DNA of 60,039 bases from UBA3910 sp964626065 (GTDB lineage: Bacteria; Bacillota; Limnochordia; Darwinibacteriales; Darwinibacteriaceae). The DNA lies in assembly GCA_964626065.1 (NCBI GenBank), contig CAZVDE010000006.1, forward strand, positions 1 through 60,039. The letters are read 5' to 3'. Below are positions 50,605 through 59,144 of this stretch, piece after piece (positions within the stretch are counted from its first letter, which is position 1; each line of letters starts with the position of its first letter). The position numbers and the translations under genes are program-made. Below the pieces are notes generated by a model, which was not told where the DNA came from, did not search any database, and saw nothing but the letters and a program-made list of their open reading frames with translations.

Positions 50605-51192
50605 ATGCTCTTTACGAACGATGTCCTTGGCCGAACGCATTGGAACGATCCCCTGTCCGCAGCCCATCTTGCCATTGCACTGGCGGCGCTCCCCATGGCC
50701 GACGAGGTTGATGTTGTCTGCGTAGGTACCGATCGTTCCACAGGGGACGCACTGGGGCCCTTAATTGGTTCCAATTTGTTGGCCCGGCAGAAAGAAGGGC
50801 TGATTCCGGAGAGAGTGAAGATTCACGGCACAATTCATGATCCGGTGCACGCCCTAAATCTGCAGGAAACATGCCTGCAGATCAACGAAAGGGCAGGTAG
50901 AAGTACTGTTTTAGCAATAGACGCCTGCCTGGGCAGGGTCAAAAACATAGGCTACATTACTGTTAAAAGGGGCCCGCTGGAACCGGGAACGGGCGTAAAC
51001 AAAAAACTCCCCGCGGTGGGGGACTTTCATATTATTGGCGTAGTGAATGTGGCCGGCTTTATGGAACACGTTGTTCTGCAGAACACGCGCTTAAGCCTGG
51101 TGATGCGTATGTCTGACGTGATTACGGAGGCCCTCACGATGTGCCTGGGCATCCGGCATCGCGAGGCCGAGGTTGCCTTGGGCAAGAGTTAA
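50605..51192 (+). CDS. yyaC: Putative sporulation protein YyaC (DUF1256)
   Basis: A 195-residue protein of the YyaC family, whose fold resembles the germination protease GPR and hydrogenase maturation proteases. Seen: VDVVCVGTDRSTGDALGPLIGSNL, STVLAIDACLGRVKNIGYITVKRGPLEPGTGVNKKLPAVGD and the C-terminal SDVITEALTMCL. A spore proteolytic role is suspected but unproven. GGAGGTGCAGC precedes the ATG. It lies beside parB as in Bacillus and ends at the parS/terminator. Confidence 0.93.
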   Translation: MLFTNDVLGRTHWNDPLSAAHLAIALAALPMADEVDVVCVGTDRSTGDALGPLIGSNLLARQKEGLIPERVKIHGTIHDPVHALNLQETCLQINERAGRSTVLAIDACLGRVKNIGYITVKRGPLEPGTGVNKKLPAVGDFHIIGVVNVAGFMEHVVLQNTRLSLVMRMSDVITEALTMCLGIRHREAEVALGKS

Positions 51193-51197
51193 CGGAC

Positions 51198-51227
51198 GGG
51201 TATGTTCCACGTGGAACATACCCTTTT
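51198..51227 (+). terminator. Terminator of yyaC containing a perfect parS site
   Basis: GGGTATGTTCCAC is followed directly by its exact reverse complement, a 26-base palindrome, and then TTTT. On the yyaC strand this is a Rho-independent hairpin five bases after the stop. Its central 16 bases (51203-51218) are TGTTCCACGTGGAACA, identical to a known Bacillus parS sequence bound by Spo0J. One element would thus serve both transcription termination and centromere function. Confidence 0.85.
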
Positions 51228-52062
51228 AAATTTTACGAAATAACTGCAGCAGCCGCTCCAGTTCTTCGTCAGAATAATAGTCTATAGCAATTTTGCCCGC
51301 TCCATTTTTATATGTTACGGCCACCTTGGTACCCAAATGCCTCTGCAGATCATCTTCTAAGGCCAAGATCTCCGGATCCTTTTGCGTCAATGTTCTACGT
51401 GGAACATTGACACCCTTTTTCAACCATTGTTCCAGCTGCCGGACGCTGGCCCCCTCACGCACTACTCTTTTGGCCAAAGCCAGTCTCCGCTGGGGCCGCT
51501 CCACTGAGAGCAGGACCTTAGCATGACCAACCGAAAGCTGGCCCGCTTCCACCAGCCCCCTTTCTTCCGCCCCCAGATTCAGTAGGCGCAGGGCATTAGC
51601 AATAGAAGAACGTTTTTTGCCAACCGACTCAGCCACTTCGCTTTGGGTAAAGCCAAATTGGCTAATTAAGCTTTGGTACCCCTCCGCCTCTTCGATGGGA
51701 TTTAAGTTCTCCCGCTGCAGGTTTTCAATCAGCGCGACCTGCATCATCTCCAGATCTCCATACTCCCGCACAATAGCCGGGATTTTTTCCAGGCCTGCCA
51801 ATTCTGCGGCTCGCACCCTCCGCTCACCGGCGGCCAATTCAAACCTCTCGCCTCTTTTGCGCACAATCACCGGTTCTAACAGGCCGAAATCCTTAATGGA
51901 TTGGGCCAATTCCGCTAACCGCTCCTGATCAAACGCCTGCCTGGGCTGATAGGGGTTAGCCTCAATGAGCTGCAGCTCGATTTCCTGCACATCTAAGCCC
52001 GCGGTGTCCTCTTTCTCAGGAATAAGGGCCCGCAGCCCTTTCCCCAACCTCTGTGTACTCAT
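51226..52062 (-). CDS. parB: Chromosome-partitioning protein ParB (Spo0J)
   Basis: A 278-residue CTPase that loads at parS and slides along DNA. Seen: RLGKGLRALIP, the CTP-binding NPYQPRQAFDQERLAELAQSIKDFGLLEPVIVRK and AAGERRVRAAELAG, VALIENLQRENLNPIEEAEGYQ, the helix-turn-helix TQSEVAESVGKKRSSIANALRLL, and a C-terminal dimer domain. Its ATG overlaps the parA stop (ATGA). A parS-like site lies inside the gene. Confidence 0.96.
   Translation of the reverse strand: MSTQRLGKGLRALIPEKEDTAGLDVQEIELQLIEANPYQPRQAFDQERLAELAQSIKDFGLLEPVIVRKRGERFELAAGERRVRAAELAGLEKIPAIVREYGDLEMMQVALIENLQRENLNPIEEAEGYQSLISQFGFTQSEVAESVGKKRSSIANALRLLNLGAEERGLVEAGQLSVGHAKVLLSVERPQRRLALAKRVVREGASVRQLEQWLKKGVNVPRRTLTQKDPEILALEDDLQRHLGTKVAVTYKNGAGKIAIDYYSDEELERLLQLFRKI
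51391..51406. promoter_or_regulatory. parS-like site inside parB
   Basis: TGTTCTACGTGGAACA differs from parS by one base, and the palindrome extends outward (GTCAA on the left, TTGAC on the right). It encodes NVPRR within parB. Bacillus also has a parS inside its spo0J gene. Confidence 0.75.
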
Positions 52063-52823
52063 GAATTTAAAACCTCCCGGGCCAGGCTGTGATAAGCCTG
52101 CGCCCCCTTTGATTTTGGATCATAAATGGCTATCGGTTCGCCGAAACTCGGTGCCTCCCCCAGCCGTACATTGCGCGGTATGATGGATTCGTAGACGCGC
52201 ACCGTATTTTGGAAATAAGTCCGCACATCATCGATCACCTGCTGGCTCAGGTTTGTCCGCACGTCGTACATCGTCATGAGCACGCCTTCCCACTCCAGCT
52301 CCGGATTGAGGTGTTCCTGCACCATGGCAATAGTGCTCACAAGCTGGCTCAGGCCTTCTAACGCATAGTATTCGCACTGAATAGGCACCAATACCGAATC
52401 AGCGGCAGTCAGACCATTGATCGTCAACAGCCCCAGTGAAGGCGGTGCATCAAGAATTATATAATCGTAACGGCCGGCCACGGGCTCCAAAGCCTTCTTT
52501 AAGCGAAATTCCCGGGAGATGATGGATACAAGTTCGATCTCAGCCCCCGCTAAATCAATTGTGGCGGGCGCCACGTGGAAGTTTTCCACCTCTGTCTGTT
52601 CAATGATCTGTTCGATCTTTTCGCCCTCTATCATGACAGAATACATGCAGCGCTGCACGAGGCCCTTATCAATTCCAACACCGCTCGATGCATTCCCCTG
52701 AGGATCGATGTCCACAAGCAGCACCCGCTTGCCCTCCACTGCAAGGTAGGCGCCAAGGTTAACCGCGGTTGTGCTCTTACCCACACCGCCTTTTTGATTA
52801 ACTATTGCAATTATCCTAGCCAT
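52059..52823 (-). CDS. parA: Chromosome-partitioning ATPase ParA (Soj)
   Basis: A 254-residue Walker-type ATPase: deviant Walker A NQKGGVGKSTTAVNLGAYLA, LLVDIDPQGNASSG, IILDAPPSLGLLTIN and VLVPIQCEYYALEGL. With ParB it segregates origins and tunes DnaA. ATG 52823 follows GGTGAT and overlaps the noc stop by eight bases; an ATG 12 bases upstream is less likely. Part of the noc-parA-parB cluster. Confidence 0.97.
   Translation of the reverse strand: MARIIAIVNQKGGVGKSTTAVNLGAYLAVEGKRVLLVDIDPQGNASSGVGIDKGLVQRCMYSVMIEGEKIEQIIEQTEVENFHVAPATIDLAGAEIELVSIISREFRLKKALEPVAGRYDYIILDAPPSLGLLTINGLTAADSVLVPIQCEYYALEGLSQLVSTIAMVQEHLNPELEWEGVLMTMYDVRTNLSQQVIDDVRTYFQNTVRVYESIIPRNVRLGEAPSFGEPIAIYDPKSKGAQAYHSLAREVLNS
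52507..52520. promoter_or_regulatory. Degenerate Noc-binding-like palindrome in parA
   Basis: AATTCCCGGGAGAT matches 12 of 14 bases of the Noc-binding consensus ATTTCCCGGGAAAT. It lies 630 bases from a perfect copy in noc. Confidence 0.35.
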
Positions 52824-53694
52824 TGTAATCACCATCCACAGGTTTTTCTACCGTTACGAGAATCCTATATTGTTCTGCGTCCTCTTCTTCCGCGAGATCT
52901 ACGATCAGGCCACTGGACTTAAGTGTGTCCACTAATTGACGCACACTGTTGGTGAACAGGCGAATATCCTTAATAATCAGTTTCCGCCTACCCTTCCTGA
53001 CACTTTTCCGCTCACCCCTGTCCAGCAGGCGGGCAATCAGCCGCTCCGTATCTTTTACGCTCAGGCCCTCCGCTGCAATTTTCTCGGCCACCTCCAGCTG
53101 TTCGGCTTCAGTCCGGAGCCGCAGCAGAGCCCGCCCGTGGCGTTCGCTTAACATTTCCCGGGAAATAATTTGCCGCACCTTGGCGGGCAGCCGCAGCAAA
53201 CGCAGTTTATTCGCTATGTTAGCTTGACTGATGCCCAAGCGTTCGCCCAGCTCCTCCTGTGTTAGGTCGAATTCCTGCAGCAGTCGCTCGTAACCTTCCG
53301 CTACTTCCAGAACGTGTAGATCCTCCCGCTGGAGATTTTCGATCAGCGCATATTCGGCCGCTTCCTTATCCTCCACATCCCTGATTATGGCGGGGATTAC
53401 CTCCCAACCCAATAATCTGCAAGCGCGCAGCCGGCGCTCTCCAACAATTACTTCATAACCGACTGCCCCGGGCCGCACTAAGATGGGCTGCAGCAGACCG
53501 TGGATTTCAATCGAGGCCGCCAGCTCCTGCAGAGCCCCTTCTTCAAACTCCCGCCGCGGCTGAAACTTGCCGGCAGCCACCAGCTCCAGAGGCACTGCCT
53601 GCACCTCTTCCTTCCATTTCTCCTGCCCCGTTCGGCCGCTTTCCTCACGACGCTGCCTGCTCAATAGAAGATCGGTCAGTCTCAAGGGGTTCAC
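52816..53694 (-). CDS. noc: Nucleoid occlusion protein Noc
   Basis: A ParB-family DNA-binding protein (292 aa) that stops septation over the nucleoid. Seen: an N-terminal amphipathic start MNPLRLTDLLLSRQRR (membrane-targeting in Noc), VPLELVAAGKFQPRREFEEGALQELAASIEIHGLLQPILVR, VGERRLRACRLLG, ALIENLQREDLHVLEVAEGYERLLQEF and the recognition helix region LGISQANIANKLRLLRLP. The position before parA and the SERHGRALLRL block distinguish it from Spo0J. It carries a Noc-binding sequence inside its own coding region. Confidence 0.93.
   Translation of the reverse strand: MNPLRLTDLLLSRQRREESGRTGQEKWKEEVQAVPLELVAAGKFQPRREFEEGALQELAASIEIHGLLQPILVRPGAVGYEVIVGERRLRACRLLGWEVIPAIIRDVEDKEAAEYALIENLQREDLHVLEVAEGYERLLQEFDLTQEELGERLGISQANIANKLRLLRLPAKVRQIISREMLSERHGRALLRLRTEAEQLEVAEKIAAEGLSVKDTERLIARLLDRGERKSVRKGRRKLIIKDIRLFTNSVRQLVDTLKSSGLIVDLAEEEDAEQYRILVTVEKPVDGDYNG
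53153..53166. promoter_or_regulatory. Perfect Noc-binding sequence inside noc
   Basis: ATTTCCCGGGAAAT is an exact copy of the 14-base palindrome known to bind Bacillus Noc. Here it codes for part of ISREM in the noc gene itself. Confidence 0.75.
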
Positions 53695-53756
53695 CTCACT
53701 TGTTGTGTAATTTATTCTCGGTTGAGGAGGGAGTTCCTTCCACTCCGGCAGGAAAC

Positions 53757-53787
53757 AAAAAAGGCCGGTTTAAACAACCGGCCTTTT
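53757..53787 (-). terminator. Terminator at the end of rsmG
   Basis: AAAAGGCCGGTT and AACCGGCCTTTT form a perfect 12-pair stem around a five-base loop, with six T residues on the minus strand. The rsmG stop codon (53770) is inside the structure. Confidence 0.88.
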
Positions 53788-54501
53788 CTGGGCCATCCCG
53801 GCCCTGCGAGGGTAATTGCGGGAAAGAGGTTTTGTTTTTTGAAAAATCAAAAGGCTGCGCTCTCCCATCTCCAGGGGTAACTGCAGCGTTACCACCTCCT
53901 CCAGACGGAGGTGGAACTCCTCGCATGCGGCCATACTGTTAGCCACTTCCGCCTGCGCATCACTGCCTTTATAGGCCGCGAACACCCCTCCCACCTTGAC
54001 GAAGGGGGCACAGAGTTCTAAAAGCACGGGTAGGGCGGCCACAGCCCTACTCACCACAAGGTCATAGCACTCCCGCTGTCCCTTGGCGCGGCCCGCATGC
54101 TCCGCCCTGGCATGATAGATTTGCACATTAGCCAGGCCCAAGCCGGCCGCGGCTTCCGCAATGAAGTTCAACCGCTTGCGGGTTGAGTCCAACAAAACCC
54201 ACTCTTGGCCCAGCCCGGCGATGGCCAGCGGCACACCGGGAAACCCCGCACCTGTGCCCACATCCAGACAGCGCTGCACGGCAGGCCACTCCTTAAGCAG
54301 AATGCTCAGGCTGTCCACGAAGTGTTTGATGGCCATTTCATCCGGTTCAACTAAGCGGGTCAAATTAAGAGTCTTATTTCTCCGCACTATCAATTCCGCG
54401 AAGTGTGCCATCTGGGCCAGCGCATCTCGAGGCAGGTCAATTCCCAATTCGTCCAACCCCGCACTGAGCTTGTCTAGAAACATAGATTTTGCAAATCCCA
54501 T
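53770..54501 (-). CDS. rsmG: 16S rRNA (guanine-N7) methyltransferase RsmG
   Basis: A 243-residue SAM methyltransferase (GidB): NKTLNLTRLVEPDEMAIKHFVDSLSIL, SAM loop LDVGTGAGFPGVPLAI, LLDSTRKRLNF, VVSRAVAALPVLLELCAPFVK and YKG. It methylates a guanine of the 530 loop. GGAGGCAGTAAA precedes the ATG, one base after mnmG ends. The C-terminal NYPRRAGMAQKRPVV is family-typical and runs into the terminator. Confidence 0.97.
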   Translation of the reverse strand: MGFAKSMFLDKLSAGLDELGIDLPRDALAQMAHFAELIVRRNKTLNLTRLVEPDEMAIKHFVDSLSILLKEWPAVQRCLDVGTGAGFPGVPLAIAGLGQEWVLLDSTRKRLNFIAEAAAGLGLANVQIYHARAEHAGRAKGQRECYDLVVSRAVAALPVLLELCAPFVKVGGVFAAYKGSDAQAEVANSMAACEEFHLRLEEVVTLQLPLEMGERSLLIFQKTKPLSRNYPRRAGMAQKRPVV

Positions 54502-54502
54502 T

Positions 54503-56365
54503 TTACTGCCTCCGTCGCTCCTGTTCTAGATAGACTAAAAGTACATTAATGTCGGCCGGCGTTACTCCGGAAATTCTGGAGGCCTGGCCAACCGAGGCCG
54601 GCCTAACCTCACCGAGCCGGGCAGCGGCCTCCCTTGATAAACCGCGCACTTGCCCATAGTCGAAATTACGCGGCAGCATTTTTTTCTCCATGCGCTCAAA
54701 GCGCTCAATTGCAGCTTCCTGCCGCCTTAAATACCCTTCATATTTCACATTGATTTCCACCTGTTCCGCCGCGGCCCGAGGTAAGTCGGGCAGTTCGGTG
54801 AAGCGGGCCAGATCCGCATACTTCAATTCCGGCCTGCGCAGCAAATCGGCCAAGGTAACACCGTGCTTTAAGGGAGCGGTCCCCAGCTCTTTCAATTTCT
54901 CGTTAACTTCCGGCGTGCCCCCCAACACAGTTTGATCTAACCGTTCTATTTCAGCTTTGATAAGCGCCTGTTTTGTCTCGAAGTCCCGAAACCGCTCAGC
55001 GCTGATCAGGCCCAGGGCATAACCCAGCGGCGTAAAGCGCTGATCCGCATTATCCATCCTTAGGGATAGGCGGTATTCCGAACGGGATGTCATCATCCGG
55101 TAGGGTTCTGTCACGCCCTTAGTCACTAGATCGTCAATCAATACACCGATATAACCCTGGGAACGGGGAATAACCAAAGCCTCCTCGCCCGCTAAATGCC
55201 GATGGGCGTTAATGCCCGCGATGATTCCCTGGCCCGCCGCTTCTTCGTAGCCCGAGGTGCCATTGATCTGGCCGGCACAAAACAGCCCCCTGATTTCTTT
55301 CGCTTCCAACGAGGGCTTCAGGATAAGCGGGTCAATGCAGTCGTATTCGATGGCGTAGGCGGGCCGCATGATTTCCACATTTTCAAATCCGGGAATGGTT
55401 TTTAGCATCTGCTCCTGAATACCCAAGGGCAGAGAAGTGGAAGAACCGCTCAGATAGCCTTCCTTGGTCTGCCAACCCTCCGGCTCCACGAACACCTGAT
55501 GGCTCTTTTTGTCCGGAAATTCAACAATTTTGCTTTCAATGGAAGGGCAGTAGCGCGGCCCCGGGCCCGTTATGGCGCCGCTGTACATGGAGGTTTTATC
55601 CAGATTCTCCCGAATGATGCGGTGAGTTTCTTCCGTGGTGTAAGTGACCCAGCACGGCAACTGTTCAATCTCTAATGTGTCCGTTTCGAAGGAGAAACCG
55701 GAAATGTTAGGATCCCCGGGCAGTTTTTGCATCACGGCATAGTTGAGTGAACGCAGATTAACCCGAGGCGGCGTTCCGGTTTTAAACCGGGCAATGGGCA
55801 GCCATTTTGCCAAATTTTCGGCAAGGGCCACCGCCGTATGCTGCCCCTGAGGCCCCGATTCATACTGCAGCTCGCCAATATGAATGATTGAGCGCAAATA
55901 AGTGCCGGTCGCTAAGATGACAACGGGGGCAAACATTTTGACTTCACCCAGCAAGACAACCCCTCGAACGGCGCCACCTTCCACAATCAGATCGGTGACC
56001 AACCCTTCCTTAAGGAACAGGCCGGGTGTTGTCTCCAGCACATACTTCATGCGCCGCTGATATAACTTGCGGTCAAGCTGGACACGCAAAGACTGCACAG
56101 CGGGGCCCCGCCGTGTATTAAGCATGCGCATCTGCATCAGGGTGGCATCGCAGTTTTTGCCCATTTCGCCTCCGAGGGCATCGATCTCCCTGACCAGTGT
56201 GGCCTTGCCCGAACCGCCTATGCTTGGGTTGCAGGGGAGGAGGGCCACATTATCCATGTTCAGCGTCAAAACGGCAACCCGGCGGCCGAGACGGGCCGCT
56301 GCTAGGGCGGCCTCCGCCCCCGCATGCCCCGCCCCCACCACAATTACATCGTATTTTTGCTGCAT
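54503..56365 (-). CDS. mnmG: tRNA modification enzyme MnmG (GidA)
   Basis: A 620-residue FAD enzyme that, with MnmE, adds carboxymethylaminomethyl to the tRNA wobble uridine. Seen: YDVIVVGAGHAGAEAALAAARLG, PCNPSIGGSGKATLVREIDALGG, RFKTGTPPRV, GPRYCPSIESKIVEFPDK, QVFVEPEGW, GQINGTSGYEEAAGQGIIAG and TSRSEYRLSLRMDNAD. ATG 56365 begins the family sequence and follows AAGGTG; an ATG 48 bases upstream lies in the mnmE end region. 22 bases after mnmE. Confidence 0.97.
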   Translation of the reverse strand: MQQKYDVIVVGAGHAGAEAALAAARLGRRVAVLTLNMDNVALLPCNPSIGGSGKATLVREIDALGGEMGKNCDATLMQMRMLNTRRGPAVQSLRVQLDRKLYQRRMKYVLETTPGLFLKEGLVTDLIVEGGAVRGVVLLGEVKMFAPVVILATGTYLRSIIHIGELQYESGPQGQHTAVALAENLAKWLPIARFKTGTPPRVNLRSLNYAVMQKLPGDPNISGFSFETDTLEIEQLPCWVTYTTEETHRIIRENLDKTSMYSGAITGPGPRYCPSIESKIVEFPDKKSHQVFVEPEGWQTKEGYLSGSSTSLPLGIQEQMLKTIPGFENVEIMRPAYAIEYDCIDPLILKPSLEAKEIRGLFCAGQINGTSGYEEAAGQGIIAGINAHRHLAGEEALVIPRSQGYIGVLIDDLVTKGVTEPYRMMTSRSEYRLSLRMDNADQRFTPLGYALGLISAERFRDFETKQALIKAEIERLDQTVLGGTPEVNEKLKELGTAPLKHGVTLADLLRRPELKYADLARFTELPDLPRAAAEQVEINVKYEGYLRRQEAAIERFERMEKKMLPRNFDYGQVRGLSREAAARLGEVRPASVGQASRISGVTPADINVLLVYLEQERRRQ

Positions 56366-56387
56366 CTGCCTACACCTTTCCGTCTCC

Positions 56388-57779
56388 TTATTTGCCAATG
56401 CAAAATTCAGCAAAGATGCGCTCTAAAACATTTTCCCGCACCGTTTCTCCCGTGATTTCTCCTAAATATTCCAGCGCACCATACAAATCCACCGCGATCA
56501 AATCCAAGGGCAGCCCCCGGCGCAGCGTAACCAAGGCTTGCCCCAGCGAGGCCTCGGCCTTTTGCACCGCATGTTTATGCCTGGCCCTGGTTAAAAAAGC
56601 CCTTGACCCGGCAAAGGTCATGGTGGAACCGCTGCCGATGCAGGAGAAAATAGCCTCCGCCAACCGATCAACCACACCGCTGTCGCCGCTGACAAGAGAG
56701 ACTTCCAAAACGGGCCCAGATCCTAAATCGCCCAGCGCCGCCAACTCCCACACGGGCGGCAAATCAGCTTTGTTGATAAGGATTAAGCGGCGCCTGCCCC
56801 GCGTCCGCTTCAGCAATGCAAAGTCATCGCTTGTCAAAGGAACACTGCGATCGAAAACGTGCAGTACAAGATCGGCCCCATCAAGCAGTTCTAGGCTGCG
56901 GGCCACCCCCAGCTGTTCAACCACATCTTTGCTTTCCCTAATGCCGGCCGTATCCACAAGCAAGAGCGGTATACCCCGCAAATTAACCGCTTCCTCGATC
57001 GTATCGCGAGTTGTACCGGGAATATCGGTAACAAGCGCTCTATTTTCATCTAAAAGCTTATTCAGTAGGGTTGATTTGCCCACATTGGGCTTACCCGTAA
57101 TTACTGTTTTCAGGCCCTCCCGCAAAATCTTGCCATCATCCGCCGTGGCGAGCAAGTCACGGAGTTCAGCCAGGCAGTGGACGATCACCGCTTCGATTTC
57201 GGCCAACTCCACTTCGGGCACATCGTCTTCGGGAAAATCAACACTCGCCTCCAAACGCACCACTATCTCAAACAACCGTTCATTAACCGCAGCGATGCGC
57301 CTGCTTAGGCTGCCTTCCAACTGGTCAACCGCCACCTGCAGCCCCAGCGCAGTCCGGGATTGAATAATATCAATAACCGCCTCCGCCTGGCTTAAATCCA
57401 AGCGGCCGTTCAAAAAAGCCCGTTTGGTAAACTCCCCGGGGTCGGCCAGCCTAGCGCCTAGTTTCAGCGCCAAGTTTAAAATCTCCCGCAAAACAACCAC
57501 GCCGCCATGACATTGAATTTCCACCACATTTTCTCCGGTATAGGAGTGTGGTGCTAACATTACCAAAGCCAGTGCCTCATCCAACTGCCTGTTTTGCTCC
57601 ACATCTATTACTTTGCCGTAGCGCAGAGTATAGGTGCCTAATTCACTGAGTTTCTCACCCCTGTTGGCAGCGAACATTCGTTCCCCAATCTGCACCGCCG
57701 CGGGGCCGCTCAGGCGCACAATGCCAATGCCGCCCTCACCTAAGGGTGTAGCTATCGCTGCAATTGTGTCATTGATCAC
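56388..57779 (-). CDS. mnmE: tRNA modification GTPase MnmE (TrmE)
   Basis: N-terminal folate-binding domain (DTIAAIATPLGEGGIGIVRLSG; YTGENVVEIQCHGG), helical domain, an inserted G domain (TGKPNVGKSTLLNKLLDENRALVTDIPGTTRD; NKADL), and the C-terminal FAEFCIGK with the catalytic cysteine. I start at GTG 57779, six bases after GAGGTG (463 aa); the ATG six bases upstream is fused to that ribosome site. Downstream of the jag terminator, so probably separately transcribed. Confidence 0.96.
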   Translation of the reverse strand: MINDTIAAIATPLGEGGIGIVRLSGPAAVQIGERMFAANRGEKLSELGTYTLRYGKVIDVEQNRQLDEALALVMLAPHSYTGENVVEIQCHGGVVVLREILNLALKLGARLADPGEFTKRAFLNGRLDLSQAEAVIDIIQSRTALGLQVAVDQLEGSLSRRIAAVNERLFEIVVRLEASVDFPEDDVPEVELAEIEAVIVHCLAELRDLLATADDGKILREGLKTVITGKPNVGKSTLLNKLLDENRALVTDIPGTTRDTIEEAVNLRGIPLLLVDTAGIRESKDVVEQLGVARSLELLDGADLVLHVFDRSVPLTSDDFALLKRTRGRRRLILINKADLPPVWELAALGDLGSGPVLEVSLVSGDSGVVDRLAEAIFSCIGSGSTMTFAGSRAFLTRARHKHAVQKAEASLGQALVTLRRGLPLDLIAVDLYGALEYLGEITGETVRENVLERIFAEFCIGK

Positions 57780-57810
57780 CGCCATCACCTCAATCTCTAT
57801 TTTATCACAA

Positions 57811-57841
57811 AATAAAAAAGGGCGTGCCCTAAGGCACACCC
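57811..57841 (-). terminator. Terminator after jag
   Basis: On the minus strand GGGTGTGCC and GGCACGCCC pair over nine bases (one G-U) around a TTAG loop, followed by TTTTTTATT. It closes the rpmH-jag cluster. Confidence 0.85.
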
Positions 57842-57859
57842 GCTTTCGGCAACCGGCGA

Positions 57860-58489
57860 TTATTTGGGCAGCACTACTACGCGCCGGTGGGGATCTTGGC
57901 CCTCACTTTCCGTTTCCACCCCATCAAATTCCTGTACAGCTTGATGTACAATGCGGCGCTCCGCCGCGTTCATGGGCTCCAACGGCACCCTGCGCCCCGT
58001 TAAGCTGGCCTTTTCGGCCGACTTGCGGGCCAAATACCTGATTGTCTCTTCCCTTTTAGCCCGGTATTCGCCAATATCCAGCAGAATGCGCACCCATTCA
58101 CCGCCCTGGCGATTTACCGCCAGTGTTGTAATATACTGCAGACTATCGAGTGTTTGCCCCCGACGTCCGATTAATAGGCCTAAATCATCACCGCTGATTT
58201 CCAGTTTAATGGACCCATCCTCTACAGTGCCGGCCACGTCCGCCGCAAACCCCATTTTTTCTAAAAGTTCTTTGACAAATTCCAAAGCCGCTTCCAGCTT
58301 TACTCCTTCAATGGGGGGCTTTGTACTGACTACCACTCGGGCCATTTTAGAGCCCAACAGCCCCAAAAAGCCCTTGCTGCCTTCATCTAACACGGTCACT
58401 TCGACCTCATCTAGTTGGACCTGCAGTTTCTCCAGCGCCTCTGCTACGGCTTCGTCCACGGTCCGGGCAGCCACTTCGATTGTTCTCAT
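57860..58489 (-). CDS. jag: RNA-binding protein Jag/KhpB
   Basis: Three domains in order: Jag_N (1-50; VTVLDEGSKGFLGLLGSKMARV), KH (about 75-150; GDDLGLLIGRRGQTLDSLQYITTLAVNR) and R3H (about 150-209; LEPMNAAERRIVHQAV, ending RRVVVLPK). It binds RNA with KhpA and influences cell division and wall synthesis. ATG follows GGAGG, 13 bases after yidC, as the usual SpoIIIJ-Jag pair. Confidence 0.95.
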   Translation of the reverse strand: MRTIEVAARTVDEAVAEALEKLQVQLDEVEVTVLDEGSKGFLGLLGSKMARVVVSTKPPIEGVKLEAALEFVKELLEKMGFAADVAGTVEDGSIKLEISGDDLGLLIGRRGQTLDSLQYITTLAVNRQGGEWVRILLDIGEYRAKREETIRYLARKSAEKASLTGRRVPLEPMNAAERRIVHQAVQEFDGVETESEGQDPHRRVVVLPK

Positions 58490-58502
58490 TACTCCGGCCT
58501 CC

Positions 58503-59120
58503 TTATTGAACAGGATACATCTTATTGATATAAGCCTGTTGCGCTATGGAAAATAGATTGCTAGTAATCCAATATAAGACCAATCCGGAGGGAAGACTAA
58601 CGCTAAAAAACCCAATCATCAGCGGCATCATAATCAGCATTGTTTTTTGCTGAGTATCCGTAATTGTCATCCGGGACTGCAAGTAAGTGGTTGCCGCAGC
58701 CAAAATAGGAAGTATAAAGTATTTATCAGTCTCGCTGAGCATCCAAATAAGGAATTTCCCCTCATCGCCGAAGGGGAGTTCTCTCAGTACCCTAAAGAAC
58801 GCCCACAGAATCGGCAGCTGGATCAACAGAGGCAGGCACCCGCCAAAGGGGTTGATCTTATTTTTTTGATAAAGCTCCATGACCCTCTTATTTAGTTCTT
58901 CCTTATTATCTTTGTACTTTTTCTGAAGCGCGTCCATCTCGGGCTGCATCTTCTTTATGGCGATCATATTTTTCGTTTGGCTGAGAGTTAAGGGATACAA
59001 AAGCAGCCGAACGATAATGGTGGCCAAAATGATACTTACCCCGTAACTGTTGGTAAACTGAAACAGACTCTGCAAAAGCCAGCCCAGCCCCCCGGCTAAC
59101 ACATCCATAATTTTACCCAA
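58503..59120 (-). CDS. yidC: Membrane protein insertase YidC/OxaA
   Basis: A 205-residue Gram-positive YidC with five hydrophobic segments. Seen: YGVSIILATIIVRLLLYPLTLSQTKNMIAIKKMQPEMDALQKKYKDN, NPFGGCLPLLIQLPILWAFFRVL and PSGLVLYWITSNLFSIAQQ. The conserved arginine of the hydrophilic groove is in TIIVRLL. There is no lipobox, unlike Bacillus SpoIIIJ. TTG 59120 is eight bases after GGAGG; the next ATG is 20 bases away and the TTG at 59135 overlaps the ribosome site. Confidence 0.95.
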   Translation of the reverse strand: MGKIMDVLAGGLGWLLQSLFQFTNSYGVSIILATIIVRLLLYPLTLSQTKNMIAIKKMQPEMDALQKKYKDNKEELNKRVMELYQKNKINPFGGCLPLLIQLPILWAFFRVLRELPFGDEGKFLIWMLSETDKYFILPILAAATTYLQSRMTITDTQQKTMLIMMPLMIGFFSVSLPSGLVLYWITSNLFSIAQQAYINKMYPVQ

Positions 59121-59144
59121 TGCTTTATCCTCCAATCAACTCAA

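Noticed and set aside
52566..52581. A CCACGTGGAA half-match to parS in parA.
   Set aside because: Only about 11 of 16 bases fit and the left half-site is lost.
56197..57363. A 388-codon plus-strand frame opposite mnmE and mnmG.
   Set aside because: The translation is Ser/Pro/Arg-rich without any domain, and both genes on the other strand are complete and well conserved; it is a mirror frame.
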